Source of the DNA: an uncultured Caldilineaceae bacterium
Lineage (GTDB): Bacteria > Chloroflexota > Anaerolineae > Caldilineales > Caldilineaceae
Assembly (NCBI GenBank): GCA_951812725.1
Contig: OX638330.1
Coordinates: 3,224,001-3,288,000 of the forward strand
Length of the DNA: 64,000 bases
Direction: 5' to 3'
Part shown: in pieces, positions 45,355-54,425 of the stretch
Numbering within the stretch: position 1 is the first letter of the stretch
Layout of the letters: each line of letters starts with the position of its first letter
The notes under the pieces: model-generated
Database searches by the model: none
What the model was told of the DNA's origin: nothing
Seen by the model: only the letters and a program-made list of their open reading frames with translations
Translations under genes and position numbers: made by a program

Positions 45355-45385
45355 GGATTGATATGAATGACTCAAATCTTGCGTT

Positions 45386-45426
45386 TCTCTCTGGGCTGCT
45401 GTCTTCCAACAACTAACCCAGAGAGA
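45386..45426 (-). promoter_or_regulatory. Intercistronic hairpin in SBP-permease gap (proximal)
   Basis: TCTCTCTGGG (45386-45395) pairs perfectly with CCCAGAGAGA (45417-45426) around a 21-nt loop. On the minus strand it begins 28 nt after the SBP stop, the same distance as the hairpin at 28665 from its SBP. It is likely to protect the SBP mRNA or reduce permease expression. Confidence 0.65.
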
Positions 45427-45454
45427 TTGCATGCGCAAGACCTTTTCGGAAAAA

Positions 45455-47227
45455 CTACTCGATCCAGTACCAGCTGGCCACGCCTTTTTCACCGGACGTG
45501 CCGAGGAAGTTAAAGGCCTCCTCAGGTACGAAGCCACCGAGTGCCGAGGTCATCACGTAGAACTCGGCGATCTGGGTTACGCCCCAAATTGGACCGTCGT
45601 TGAAGTAGATCTGCATGATCTCTTCACTAAGGCGAGTGAACTCTTCGGGATCGGTTGTGCCCATGGCGTCCACGCACATGCTGCGGAAATCTTCGTTGCA
45701 CCAGTGGAACTTGGAAGGCCAGAAATCCTGCTCACAGCTGCCGACCCAATAGGTGCAGTTGCGGATGGTGTTCATCACCCAACCGCCTACCATATCGATG
45801 TCATATTCGCCGCTTTCCTGTCGCTCCTGGCGCAACTCTTCGCCGGCCAGGATTTCGCTCTCAATTCCGACTGCGGCCAACTGCTGTTGGAGCAGGACAG
45901 AAGCATCACCGCCGGCGCCGGTGAGAATAGTCAGCACGCGATCTGGGTCCCAGTCGCCTTCGGCTTCAGCCTCGGCCAGCAACTGCATAGACTGTTCAGG
46001 GTTGTATTGGCGGGGCAGGACGAGGCTTTCATCGCAATCAGGGCAGAACGAATCCGAGGCCCCCTCCAGATGGCCGCGCAGACCAAAGACAGAGTCTTCT
46101 GGGTCGCCGAAGCCGAAGTAGAGTACTTCGGCCCAGACGGCACGGTCAATGGAAAAGGCGATGGCGTCCATCACCTTACGCGACAGCTTACGGTCATCCA
46201 TGCGGTTAAGGCCGTAGCCGGTCATCATAAAGGTACGGGGGTGAATGGCTGTATCCTCCAGGTCTTTGACGGTGTCAAAGTCGGTTGCCCCAATCTTGAC
46301 CATGTCCGACTGGCCTTCAAGGAAGTGGGCCAGGGCCAGACCCGACTGCTCGGCGTAGCGTTTGATGCCTGGCTTGCCGTAGATGGAGTTGCCCCACCAC
46401 TCTTCCCAGCGTTCGTTTTCCAGATATTTGGCTTCCTCATCAAACTTGACGACCCGGTAGGGCCCACTGTGGACCGCAGGCATCCAGGCATCGGGGAAGT
46501 CACCACCCCACAACTGTACCGCCGAAAACTCGCCCAGATGGTGCTCGGGCAAAATGGAGAGCATGCCCAAGTCTCGCCAGATATCGCCCATCGGCGTGTC
46601 GAACTCGACCCTCATATTGAAATCATCGATGATCACAATGCCTGAGATCGAGTCAGCGGTGCCGTCGTAGTAGTCCTGGCCACCGGTTACATTGGGCACC
46701 ATACCTCTGGCATCGCCCAACCAGTAGTCGGCGTCAGCGTGATAGAGCAGGTGGAGGGTAAACGCCACATCCTCGGTAGTGATCGTTTCACCATCGCTCC
46801 ACTGGCCCTCTTCATAAAGCTCGATTTCCAGGGCCATCCTGTCGTCAACCGGATCAGTGCGCTTAGCCAGCCAGGGGGTGGGCGTCGAATTGCCCAGCGG
46901 TCCCAGGAAAATAAGCGGCATATTCAGCATATAGTAGGATTCACTGCTGAAGTTCCAGTTGCTGGCGGTTACGGAGCCCCAAACACCGACTCCGAAGCGA
47001 CCGCGGCCGGGGAGGATTAGCAGGCGGTCCGACCCTACTGTGTCGGGATTGACGGCCAGGTTGGCGTCAGGGATATCGGAAGCGGCATCCGCGGCAGCCT
47101 CTTCCTCCATCGCGGCTTCGCCGCCGGTATCCGCCGGCCCGGCGCCGGCACAGGCCGATACGAGCAAAGCAAAGACCAGTAGGAGCGACAGGATGGTTCC
47201 ATTCAACCATTTTCGTTTCAAGCGCAT
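45455..47227 (-). CDS. ABC importer solute-binding lipoprotein, family 5
   Basis: 590 residues from the ATG at 47227, with AAGGAG 8 nt upstream; the longer frame from 47281 is rejected. The lipoprotein signal is MRLKRKWLNG, a long Leu-rich core and the lipobox VSAC, followed by a Gly/Ala/Glu linker. The binding domain has the SBP_bac_5 features (GQWSDGETITTEDVAFTLHL, GPYRVVKFDEEAKYLENERW, KVMDAIAFSIDRAVW). It is the most divergent of the SBPs here. Downstream genes suggest a glycan-derived ligand. A consensus promoter lies upstream. Confidence 0.94.
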   Translation of the reverse strand: MRLKRKWLNGTILSLLLVFALLVSACAGAGPADTGGEAAMEEEAAADAASDIPDANLAVNPDTVGSDRLLILPGRGRFGVGVWGSVTASNWNFSSESYYMLNMPLIFLGPLGNSTPTPWLAKRTDPVDDRMALEIELYEEGQWSDGETITTEDVAFTLHLLYHADADYWLGDARGMVPNVTGGQDYYDGTADSISGIVIIDDFNMRVEFDTPMGDIWRDLGMLSILPEHHLGEFSAVQLWGGDFPDAWMPAVHSGPYRVVKFDEEAKYLENERWEEWWGNSIYGKPGIKRYAEQSGLALAHFLEGQSDMVKIGATDFDTVKDLEDTAIHPRTFMMTGYGLNRMDDRKLSRKVMDAIAFSIDRAVWAEVLYFGFGDPEDSVFGLRGHLEGASDSFCPDCDESLVLPRQYNPEQSMQLLAEAEAEGDWDPDRVLTILTGAGGDASVLLQQQLAAVGIESEILAGEELRQERQESGEYDIDMVGGWVMNTIRNCTYWVGSCEQDFWPSKFHWCNEDFRSMCVDAMGTTDPEEFTRLSEEIMQIYFNDGPIWGVTQIAEFYVMTSALGGFVPEEAFNFLGTSGEKGVASWYWIE

Positions 47228-47316
47228 TTCGCTTTCTCCTTGGGATGATGATGGAAACTTTAGGATGGTTCTGATTTTCAACGTTGCAGGGCGCGGGGCA
47301 GAGGAATCTGGGCGGT

Positions 47317-47345
47317 ATTTTAGGTAAAGAAAGGCGGTCTGTCAA
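47317..47345 (-). promoter_or_regulatory. Sigma-70-type promoter of the minus-strand operon
   Basis: On the minus strand TTGACA (47345-47340) and TAAAAT (47322-47317) are separated by exactly 17 bp. The predicted transcript starts near 47310 and gives a leader of about 80 nt before the SBP ATG. It is the only clear promoter for the genes from 47227 down to 33693. Confidence 0.75.
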
Positions 47346-47833
47346 ACAGGAAAAAAATCTTGGGTGGTGGGGGGAGAGGAGAGTTCTGAGTGTCTGGGAT
47401 TTAGTTTCCTGGTGACGCGCTCGAACGAGGTAGTGAGGGGATGCGACGAGCAGTGGATGGGTTGTCTGAAGCAGGATTTGCAGGATCAGTTGGGATGTTC
47501 AGGATGGGGAATGCTCGGGCTGGGCAGGTGCGCTCGTACGGGAGATGGCGAGCGTTGTACGAGAGAACGCGAGAGATCGACGAGAAAATAGGGGCTTTTA
47601 TCGTATATGTGTGCGAGGAGAGGGGTTGGAGGCGGTTGGCTGGTGCATTGGGGGAGGGAATGGAGGAGACGAGGGGTGTGTTTGGGCGTAACTGGGAGAT
47701 TCTGGGGGGTTTGGGGGGCGGGAGGGAGTTTGTGGGGTGGATGTGGGATCTTTGCGTCGATTGTTGGGTAGGGGCGTACAGCTGCTGCCCGAGGGAACAA
47801 CAGTATATTTTATAATATTTATTTGATTTATTC
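47346..47833. other. Intergenic region with repeat remnant
   Basis: About 490 bp without a convincing gene. At 47460-47530 the sequence GTTGTCTGAAGCAGGATTTG continues with TTCAGGATGGGGAATG. A related stretch lies at 59180-59250 (GTTGTCTGAATCAGGA, TCTCAGGATGG), so this is a dispersed repeat remnant. The plus-strand frame 47441-47815 runs through the repeat, lacks an RBS and resembles nothing known. Confidence 0.55.
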
Positions 47834-48859
47834 TTATAGCCAGCCCTGGCGCTTAGCCGGCTGACCTTTCGGGTCCTTTTGGGCTTCGAGAAAGGCCGCC
47901 AGCTCTTCGTGGGCTGCGGTGGGGTGAAACTTGTTCCGATTTTGGTTGTAGTCTTCGTCTTCCATGAGGCCAATTACCTCATCTGTCATTTCCTTTATCT
48001 GGCGTTGTTGCTCTTCCAGGAAATCTTCGGACAGTTCTTCGGTGTGGACGTAATGGGCGGACCGAGAACTGCCTTTCGCAGGGGGCGGGAGCTGGTGGAG
48101 GGCCCGGCCGGTCAGTGGGTCACGCGGGGGTGGGGAATCGGGCATGGCTGCGGGGTCGCCCTTGATTCTGGCCAGAGCATTTTCGGTGGCTTCACGAAAC
48201 TCATCCAGGAAAAGCAGCACTCCGGGGAGGTCGGATTGTTTGTAGGCAAATTGCCTGACTTCGTCCTTCTTTGCATGGAAGAGCAGCTGCAGGAATTCGG
48301 GGCGGGTGTGGTAGCCGTAGCGGCGCCGCCCTTTGCCGTTCAGGACCACTTCGGGGGCTTCTTTGGGGTCGGACGGTTCTTCGAAGGCGGCGAAGCCCTG
48401 GTCGACGAGGGATTCGGCGCGGTACTGGTTCTGTTTGGCGACGATGGCGTCGGCGGCTTCGAGGATTTCGAGGTTGGCGTGTGCGCCGACGAACTCTGCT
48501 GCCGCGGCTTGTGTTTCTTCGGTTTGAATAAGTTCCATTTCCTCGTCGGCGCGGCGGTGGAGGTCGACAAGTGTTTTGGCGCTGCGGCAGATGGCGTTGC
48601 AAACGGCGGGGGAGAGTGTTCCTTCGGCTACGCGGTTCATGCTGTCATGGACTAGGTCGATGGCCTGTTTGAGCCGTTCGGGTATGCGTTTGTCGAGGCG
48701 GGCGGCGGTGGCGGAGTTTTTGCCGCCGAGGGAGCGCCATTCATGGGCCTGGTCAGGGGCGGGGCCGTGGGCGATGCAGAGGCCGTCGAATTGGTCGAGG
48801 CCGTTTCCCTGGCAGGGGCTGCCGTCTTTTCTGATTCCTTTGCATGGGGTTTTGGACAT
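47834..48859 (-). CDS. Hypothetical protein with N-terminal Cys/His zinc-finger-like motif
   Basis: 341 residues, family unknown to me. Residues 6-31 form a likely zinc-binding knuckle (C6, C16, C28, H31: CKGIRKDGSPCQGNG, then GLCIAHG), like small nucleic-acid-associated knuckles found in phage and plasmid proteins. The middle (about 60-130) is helical and charged. The C-terminal part is rich in Glu, Gln and Lys with probable coiled coil (FLEEQQRQIKEMTDEV). GAGGTG about 10 nt upstream supports the start. It is transcribed away from the neighbouring repeat array. Function unknown; a mobile-element or DNA-associated role is a guess. Confidence 0.7.
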   Translation of the reverse strand: MSKTPCKGIRKDGSPCQGNGLDQFDGLCIAHGPAPDQAHEWRSLGGKNSATAARLDKRIPERLKQAIDLVHDSMNRVAEGTLSPAVCNAICRSAKTLVDLHRRADEEMELIQTEETQAAAAEFVGAHANLEILEAADAIVAKQNQYRAESLVDQGFAAFEEPSDPKEAPEVVLNGKGRRRYGYHTRPEFLQLLFHAKKDEVRQFAYKQSDLPGVLLFLDEFREATENALARIKGDPAAMPDSPPPRDPLTGRALHQLPPPAKGSSRSAHYVHTEELSEDFLEEQQRQIKEMTDEVIGLMEDEDYNQNRNKFHPTAAHEELAAFLEAQKDPKGQPAKRQGWL

Positions 48860-49081
48860 TGTTTATGGCACCTCATATGCGGGTTGTTCTGGTCGTGCGG
48901 CCTGGGGGCCGGCGATGGTGGTGGATATGTGATCAGCGCCGGGGTAGAACACCGGTGCTGAATAGGTATTATAACACGGAAATTGGGTGTTTCTTGGGCA
49001 ATTTTATTGGATTTTGGTTTTGGATTGTTGGCTACTGGGATGGGAGGGGGGAACACCTTTTTGAACTACGGAGGGGCAGGG

Positions 49082-49570
49082 AGAACGGCAACTGCAACGT
49101 CAACATCTTAATCCACGAAGAACCGCGAAGAACTGCAACTGCAACACCTTTATCCACGGAGGGCCACGGAGAACTGTAACGTCAACATCTTAATCCACGA
49201 AGGGCCGCGAAGAACTGCAACACATTTATCCACGGAGGACCACGGAGGGCCACGGAGAACTGCAACGTCAACATCTTTATCCACGAAGGGCCGCGAAGAA
49301 CTGCAACACCTTTATCCACGGAGGGCCACGGAGAACTGCAACGTCAACATCTTTATCCGCGAAGGGCCGCGAAGACACGCTAAGAACTGCAACTTCAACA
49401 TCTTTATCCACGAAGGGCCGCGAAGAACTGCAACTGCAACACCTTTATCCGCGAAGGGCCGCGAAGACACGCTAAGAACTGCAACTTCAACACCTTTGTC
49501 CACGGAGGGCCACGGAGAACGGCAACTTCAACATCTTCTGTCCGCGGAGGGCTGCGGAGGGGCACGGAGA
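49082..49570. repeat. GC-rich degenerate tandem repeat array 1
   Basis: About eleven units of 35-50 bp. Each has a variable run of 6-mers (AACTGC, AACGTC, AACTTC, AACATC) followed by TTTATCCACG or TTTATCCGCG and AGGGCCGCGAAG or AGGGCCACGGAG. Units differ in the number of 6-mers, not in the core. It lies between the zinc-finger-like hypothetical gene and the FG-GAP gene. 48860-49081 holds nothing recognisable beyond the hypothetical gene's leader. Confidence 0.85.
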
Positions 49571-49653
49571 AGGCAACGGTGGTGATGTGGGTGATGGAGT
49601 GGGCTGGGCGCCAGGGCAGGCACAAGGCCTGCCCCTACATATCGTGTTGGTGG

Positions 49654-50775
49654 TTAAGGGCCTTCGTTGCGCCACCAGCGGACTTCGTTGCTGCCGCGTT
49701 CGGCGGCGGCGACGATGTCGAGACGGCCGTTGCCGTTGATGTCGGCGGCGATGACCATGTTGGCGTTGGTCCAGCCGTCCTTGAGGAGCTGCATGTCCCA
49801 GGGGCCGCGGGGGTCGCCGCGGTGTTTGAAGTAGGCGACGCGGCCGGTGACGTTCCAGGCGGTGGCGACAACTTCGGTGTGGCCGTCACCGTCGAAGTCG
49901 GCGGCGATGGCTTGAAAGGCGTGGGGGAAGCGCTCACAGATGATGTGTTTGGCCCACTTGCCGTCGGCGGGGTTGCCGTCGTTTTCGTACCAGACGACTT
50001 GGTGATGTTCGTAGGCTACTCCCTGTTGTTCGCCCGGGGGGAGCATGCCGAAGGCCATGACGACGTCAAGGTCGCCGTCGCCGTCCATGTCGACGGGGTG
50101 GCCGTGGATGGGTTGGGGGGCGTCGTCGATGATGTGCTTGATCCAGGGCTGCTTGGCGGGGTCGCCCGGGTTTTCGTACCAGATGACCTGATTGGCGACG
50201 CGGGCGGTGCCGAGGAGGTCGATCTTGCCGTCGCCGTCGATGTCGGCAGCGTGGATAGCACGGGGCTCGCCGATGTTGTCTTCGATGATGTGTTTGATCC
50301 ATTGGCCGGCGCGGTTTTCGTACCAGACGAACTGGTTGCCCTTGCGCCAGGTGGATGCGGCGATGTCGAGGTGGCCGTTGCCGTTGAAGTCGGCGACGGC
50401 GACGTCGTAGGCGCCTGTGAGGGTGCCTTCGTCGACGTAGCGGGTGGACCAGGAGCTGGCCAGGCGCGGGTCTCCTTCATATTCGAAATAGAGCAGACAG
50501 CCGTTGATGTTGTCGATGAACACGATTTCGGGGCGGCCGTCGCCGTCGATGTCGACGACTTGGTGGCGTTCGAGCCATTCGGGGGTGCGCTTGTGGATAA
50601 TGTGGCGTGTAAAGTTGCCCTGGCCGTCGTTTTCGAGCCAGTAGAGGCCGACGTCTGTGTCGGGCGTGATGAGGTCGGGTACGCCGTTGCCGGTGAGGTC
50701 GAAGGCGGAGATGCCGTAGGTGTATTCGTAGCCGTCCTGGGCGAGGTGTTCGGTGAGGTTGATGAGGTTGGGCAT
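49654..50775 (-). CDS. FG-GAP/VCBS repeat beta-propeller protein
   Basis: 373 residues made of about seven repeats, each with a calcium-binding-like loop: DLTGNGVPDL, DIDGDGRPEI, DFNGNGHLDI, DIDGDGKIDL, DMDGDGDLDV, DFDGDGHTEV and DINGNGRLDI. Between them lie WYEN and HII strands (VIWYENPGDP, VVWYENDGNP). This predicts a seven-bladed propeller. Such proteins are usually secreted, but no signal peptide is present (MPNLINLTEHLAQ), so it may be cytoplasmic or leave by another route. It is flanked on both sides by GC-rich repeat arrays. No partner gene is evident. Confidence 0.88.
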   Translation of the reverse strand: MPNLINLTEHLAQDGYEYTYGISAFDLTGNGVPDLITPDTDVGLYWLENDGQGNFTRHIIHKRTPEWLERHQVVDIDGDGRPEIVFIDNINGCLLYFEYEGDPRLASSWSTRYVDEGTLTGAYDVAVADFNGNGHLDIAASTWRKGNQFVWYENRAGQWIKHIIEDNIGEPRAIHAADIDGDGKIDLLGTARVANQVIWYENPGDPAKQPWIKHIIDDAPQPIHGHPVDMDGDGDLDVVMAFGMLPPGEQQGVAYEHHQVVWYENDGNPADGKWAKHIICERFPHAFQAIAADFDGDGHTEVVATAWNVTGRVAYFKHRGDPRGPWDMQLLKDGWTNANMVIAADINGNGRLDIVAAAERGSNEVRWWRNEGP

Positions 50776-50878
50776 ATTTTTTTCCTTGGGCAGGTGGGTG
50801 TGGGCGTTGGGGGCACGATAGCAGGGATGGGGGGAGAAGGCAAGGGGGCTTTTTGGTAGTCTGTTTTTTGTTTTTGGT

Positions 50879-51345
50879 GAACTGCAACGTCAACGGCTCT
50901 ATCCGCGGAGGGACGCGGAGATACGCGGAGAACTGCAAATTCAACATCTTTATCCACGAAGGGCCGCGAAGAACTGCAACTTCTACACCTGAATCCGCGA
51001 AGGGCCGCGAAGACACGCGAAGAACTGCAACTTCTACACCTTTATCCACGGAGGGCCACGAAGGGCCGCGAAGAACTGCAACGTCAACATCTTTATCCAC
51101 GGAGGGCCACGGAGAACTGCAACTGCAACACCTTTGTCCACGAAGGGCCGCGAAGAACTGCAACTTCTACACCTTTATCCACGGAGGGCCACAGAGGGCC
51201 ACGGAGAACTGCAACTTCTACACCTGAATCCGCGAAGGACCACGAAGGGCCGCGAAGAACTGCAACTGCAACACCTTTATCCGCGAAGGGCCGCGAAGAC
51301 ACGCTAAGAACTGCAACGTCAACACCTTTGTCCGCGGAGGGGTTG
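50879..51345. repeat. GC-rich degenerate tandem repeat array 2
   Basis: About ten units of the same family as array 1, including variants with AACTTCTACACC and TGAATCCGCG. It ends about 30 bp before the imuB promoter. Reverse-strand frames stay open through it because most unit differences are multiples of 3 bp; they have no RBS. Confidence 0.85.
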
Positions 51346-51376
51346 GGCAGGGTGGTGCGGGAGCGGGGAATGTGAT

Positions 51377-51405
51377 TTGACATTACAGAACATTTGTTCT
51401 ATAGT
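51377..51405 (+). promoter_or_regulatory. imuB promoter with embedded LexA box
   Basis: TTGACA (51377-51382) and TATAGT (51400-51405) are spaced by 17 bp. The spacer ends in GAACATTTGTTC (51388-51399), a perfect GAAC-N4-GTTC site of the kind bound by Gram-positive-type LexA. A repressor here would block the polymerase directly, so imuB should be induced by DNA damage. The ATG is 41 bp downstream, behind GGAGGAAGGAA. Confidence 0.88.
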
Positions 51406-51446
51406 GGCGGCTGAAATGGGTCCGGCGGCAGCTGGAGGAAGGAATT

Positions 51447-53075
51447 ATGCGAGTTGCTTGTGTTCTGATTACGCATTTGCGGGCGAAGGCGGAGATGAGG
51501 CGGCAGGGCGAGGAGAGAGGGGAGACCTTTGACTCTATAGCTTCGGAGTCCGTCACTGCTCGGGCGGAGTCGCAGGAGCCTTCGGATCGGGCTTGTGCAG
51601 GTGCGGAGGAGATGCGGGCGGAGGAGCCTGCTGCTCAGGCTTGTGCAGATGCGGAGGGGATGCGGTCGCACAAGCCTTCGACTTTGATTGTGGAGCGCGG
51701 GGGGAGTGGGGGCGGGACGCCGGTGGTGGTGGACTATTTTCCGGGCGCGGTAGGGGTGAAGGTGGGGATGACGCTGGAGCAGGCGGTGTCGTACCTGGCG
51801 GAGACGGTTGTGCTGAATGCGGATGAGCTGTATTACCGGCAGGTGTTTAGCGAGGTGATCCGGGCGTTGCAGGGGGTGAGCGACCGGGTTGAGGGGGCGG
51901 AGCTGGGGACGGCTTATGTGCGTATCGACGGGATGGAGGGGATGTATGGGGGTGAGGAGCAGGTGGTGCGGGCGCTGCTGGAGGCGGTGCCGGCGGACCT
52001 GACGGCGCGCATTGGGGTGGCGGATGCGAAGTTTCCGGCGTTTGTGGCGGCGCGCATGCGGGAGCCGGGGGTGTCACACGCGCCGGAGGATGTGCGGGGG
52101 TTCCTGGCGCGGTATTCGGTCGAGCTGCTGCCGGTGGAGGCGGATGTGAAGAGCAAGCTGCACCGTTTCGGTCTGTACAGGATGGGGGAGGTGGCGGCGA
52201 TGGAGGAGCATCTGATCGCGGCCCAGTTCGGACGGGAGGGCAGCCGGTTGTGGGCGCTATGCAATGGGATCGATGACAGTCCTGTCGTCGCGACGGCGTT
52301 CGAGGAGTCGATCGTTGAGGAGATCGCGCTGCCGTTCAACTCGACTTCGATCGAGCTGCTGCTGGTGGCGGTGGATACGCTGCTGCGGCGTGGGTATGCG
52401 CGGCCTGAGCTGGGGGGCAGGGTTGTGGGGGCGGCGACGCTGCAGGGACGGGCGCGGGGGTGGCCGCCATGGACGTTGCCGGTGGCTTTCAAGGAGCCGG
52501 TGGGACGGTGGGAAGGGGCGGCGGCGCTGGTCAGGAACCGGATTGAGCTGGAGCCGCCGCAGATTCCGGTTGAGGATGTGACGCTGACGCTGTCGGATTT
52601 TCGCGGGGGGACGGGGATGCAGATGGGGCTGTTTGAGGATGTGAAGGAGACGGCGGGACGGCGGTTGATGGAGATGGAGAAGCGGCTGCAGGTGCGGATG
52701 AACGGGAATCACGTTCTGCACCGCATTGCGGAGGTGGCGCCGTGGCATCCTGCGCCGGAGATGCGGGCGCTGCAGATTCCGATCGATCCGGCGAAGCGGG
52801 AGGATATCAGGCCGTTGCATGCGCCGGCGCGGGTGGAGGTGCGGGAGGGGGCAGGGGGAGAGCCGGCGGAGGTGCAGCTTGGGAAGCGCTGGCGGCGGGT
52901 GGCGCGCGTGGCGGACCGGTGGACGTTTGATCTGTGGTGGCTGGCGCAGCCGATTACACGGGCGTATTACCGGGTTGGGTTGGGGGGGAATGGGGGCGCG
53001 GGTGGGAACGGCGATGGGCAGGTGACTTTGTTTCGGGATGAGAGGGGTGGGGGGTGGTATCGGCAGAATGGGTGA
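51447..53075 (+). CDS. imuB: ImuB, Y-family polymerase-like SOS mutagenesis protein
   Basis: 542 residues. The N terminus (MRVACVLITHL), the palm motif and the little-finger region match ImuB, a catalytically dead Y-family homolog that connects the beta clamp and DnaE2 in translesion synthesis. The active-site aspartate of strand 1 (DMD in Pol IV) is missing, and the DE pair reads DG (VRIDGMEGM), as expected for ImuB. Between about residues 17 and 75 an extra low-complexity segment holds two copies of a 15-residue unit (EPSDRACAGAEEMRA, EPAAQACADAEGMRS). It is driven by a LexA-box promoter. No imuA gene is adjacent. Confidence 0.85.
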   Translation: MRVACVLITHLRAKAEMRRQGEERGETFDSIASESVTARAESQEPSDRACAGAEEMRAEEPAAQACADAEGMRSHKPSTLIVERGGSGGGTPVVVDYFPGAVGVKVGMTLEQAVSYLAETVVLNADELYYRQVFSEVIRALQGVSDRVEGAELGTAYVRIDGMEGMYGGEEQVVRALLEAVPADLTARIGVADAKFPAFVAARMREPGVSHAPEDVRGFLARYSVELLPVEADVKSKLHRFGLYRMGEVAAMEEHLIAAQFGREGSRLWALCNGIDDSPVVATAFEESIVEEIALPFNSTSIELLLVAVDTLLRRGYARPELGGRVVGAATLQGRARGWPPWTLPVAFKEPVGRWEGAAALVRNRIELEPPQIPVEDVTLTLSDFRGGTGMQMGLFEDVKETAGRRLMEMEKRLQVRMNGNHVLHRIAEVAPWHPAPEMRALQIPIDPAKREDIRPLHAPARVEVREGAGGEPAEVQLGKRWRRVARVADRWTFDLWWLAQPITRAYYRVGLGGNGGAGGNGDGQVTLFRDERGGGWYRQNG

Positions 53076-53134
53076 ACGGCGGTTTTTAGTGGTTAGTTTT
53101 TAGTTTTTAGTGGGCTGCTTTTTGGAACCGCGAA

Positions 53135-53885
53135 GGGGCGCGGAGAACAGAAACTGCAACACCTTTTGATCCACGAAGGGCCGCGAAGAACTGCAACGGC
53201 AACTTCAGGAACGGCAACTGCAACAGCTACACCTTTTATCCGCGAAGGGCCACGAAGGGACGCGAAGAACTGCAACTGCAACACCTTTTGATCCACGGAG
53301 GGCCACAGAGGACCACGGAGAACGGCAACTGCAACAGCTACACCTTTTATCCGCGAAGGGCCACGAAGGGACGCGAAGAACTGCAACTGCAACACCTTTT
53401 GATCCACGGAGGGCCACAGAGGACCACGGAGAACGGCAACTGCAACAGCTACACCTTTTATCCGCGAAGGGGCGCGAAGGGACGCGAAGAACTGCAACGG
53501 CTACACCTTTTATCCACGGAGGGCCACAGAGGGCCACAGAGGGCCACGGAGAACGGCAACTGCAACAGCTACACCTTTTATCCGCGAAGGGGCGCGAAGG
53601 GCCGCGAAGAACTGCAACGGCAACTTCAGGAACGGCAACACCTTTTTGTCCGCGAAGGGGCGCGGAGAACTGCAACGGCAACACCTTTTATCCACAGAGG
53701 GCCACGGAGAACGGCAACTGCAACGGCAACACCTTTTATCCGCGAAGGGCCACGAAGGGCCGCGAAGAACGGCAACGGCAACACCTTTTGATCCACAGAG
53801 GGCCACGGAGAACGACAACTGCAACATCTTTTTCCGCGAAGGGACGCGAAGAACTGCAACGGCAACACCTTTTATCCGCGGAGGG
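53135..53885. repeat. GC-rich degenerate tandem repeat array 3
   Basis: About fourteen units related to arrays 1 and 2 but of a distinct subtype: the 6-mer run reads AACGGC, AACTGC, AACAGC, TACACC, and the core begins TTTTATCC or TTTTGATCC. A longer unit with AACTTCAGGAACGGC occurs twice (near 53205 and 53620). The array fills the gap between imuB and the next dispersed repeat. No gene is present. Confidence 0.85.
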
Positions 53886-53929
53886 GCGCGCGCTGGCGGC
53901 GGGGCGTTACGTGAGGGGGTGTGGAACTG

Positions 53930-54335
<406 letters not shown>

Positions 54336-54425
54336 CAGGGAATAGGGAAAATTGCAGGGGCTAGGGGCGAGAAGGCGCTGCATTAGGGGTTGAGTCAGGG
54401 GCTGAGATTTGAGGGAGGTGGATTT

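Noticed and set aside
47441..47815. 124-codon plus-strand open frame
   Set aside because: It starts inside a dispersed repeat remnant and has no RBS or recognisable domain.
49082..51345. Possible CRISPR arrays
   Set aside because: Units are degenerate and joined by variable runs of 6-mers, with no unique spacers of constant length and no cas genes.
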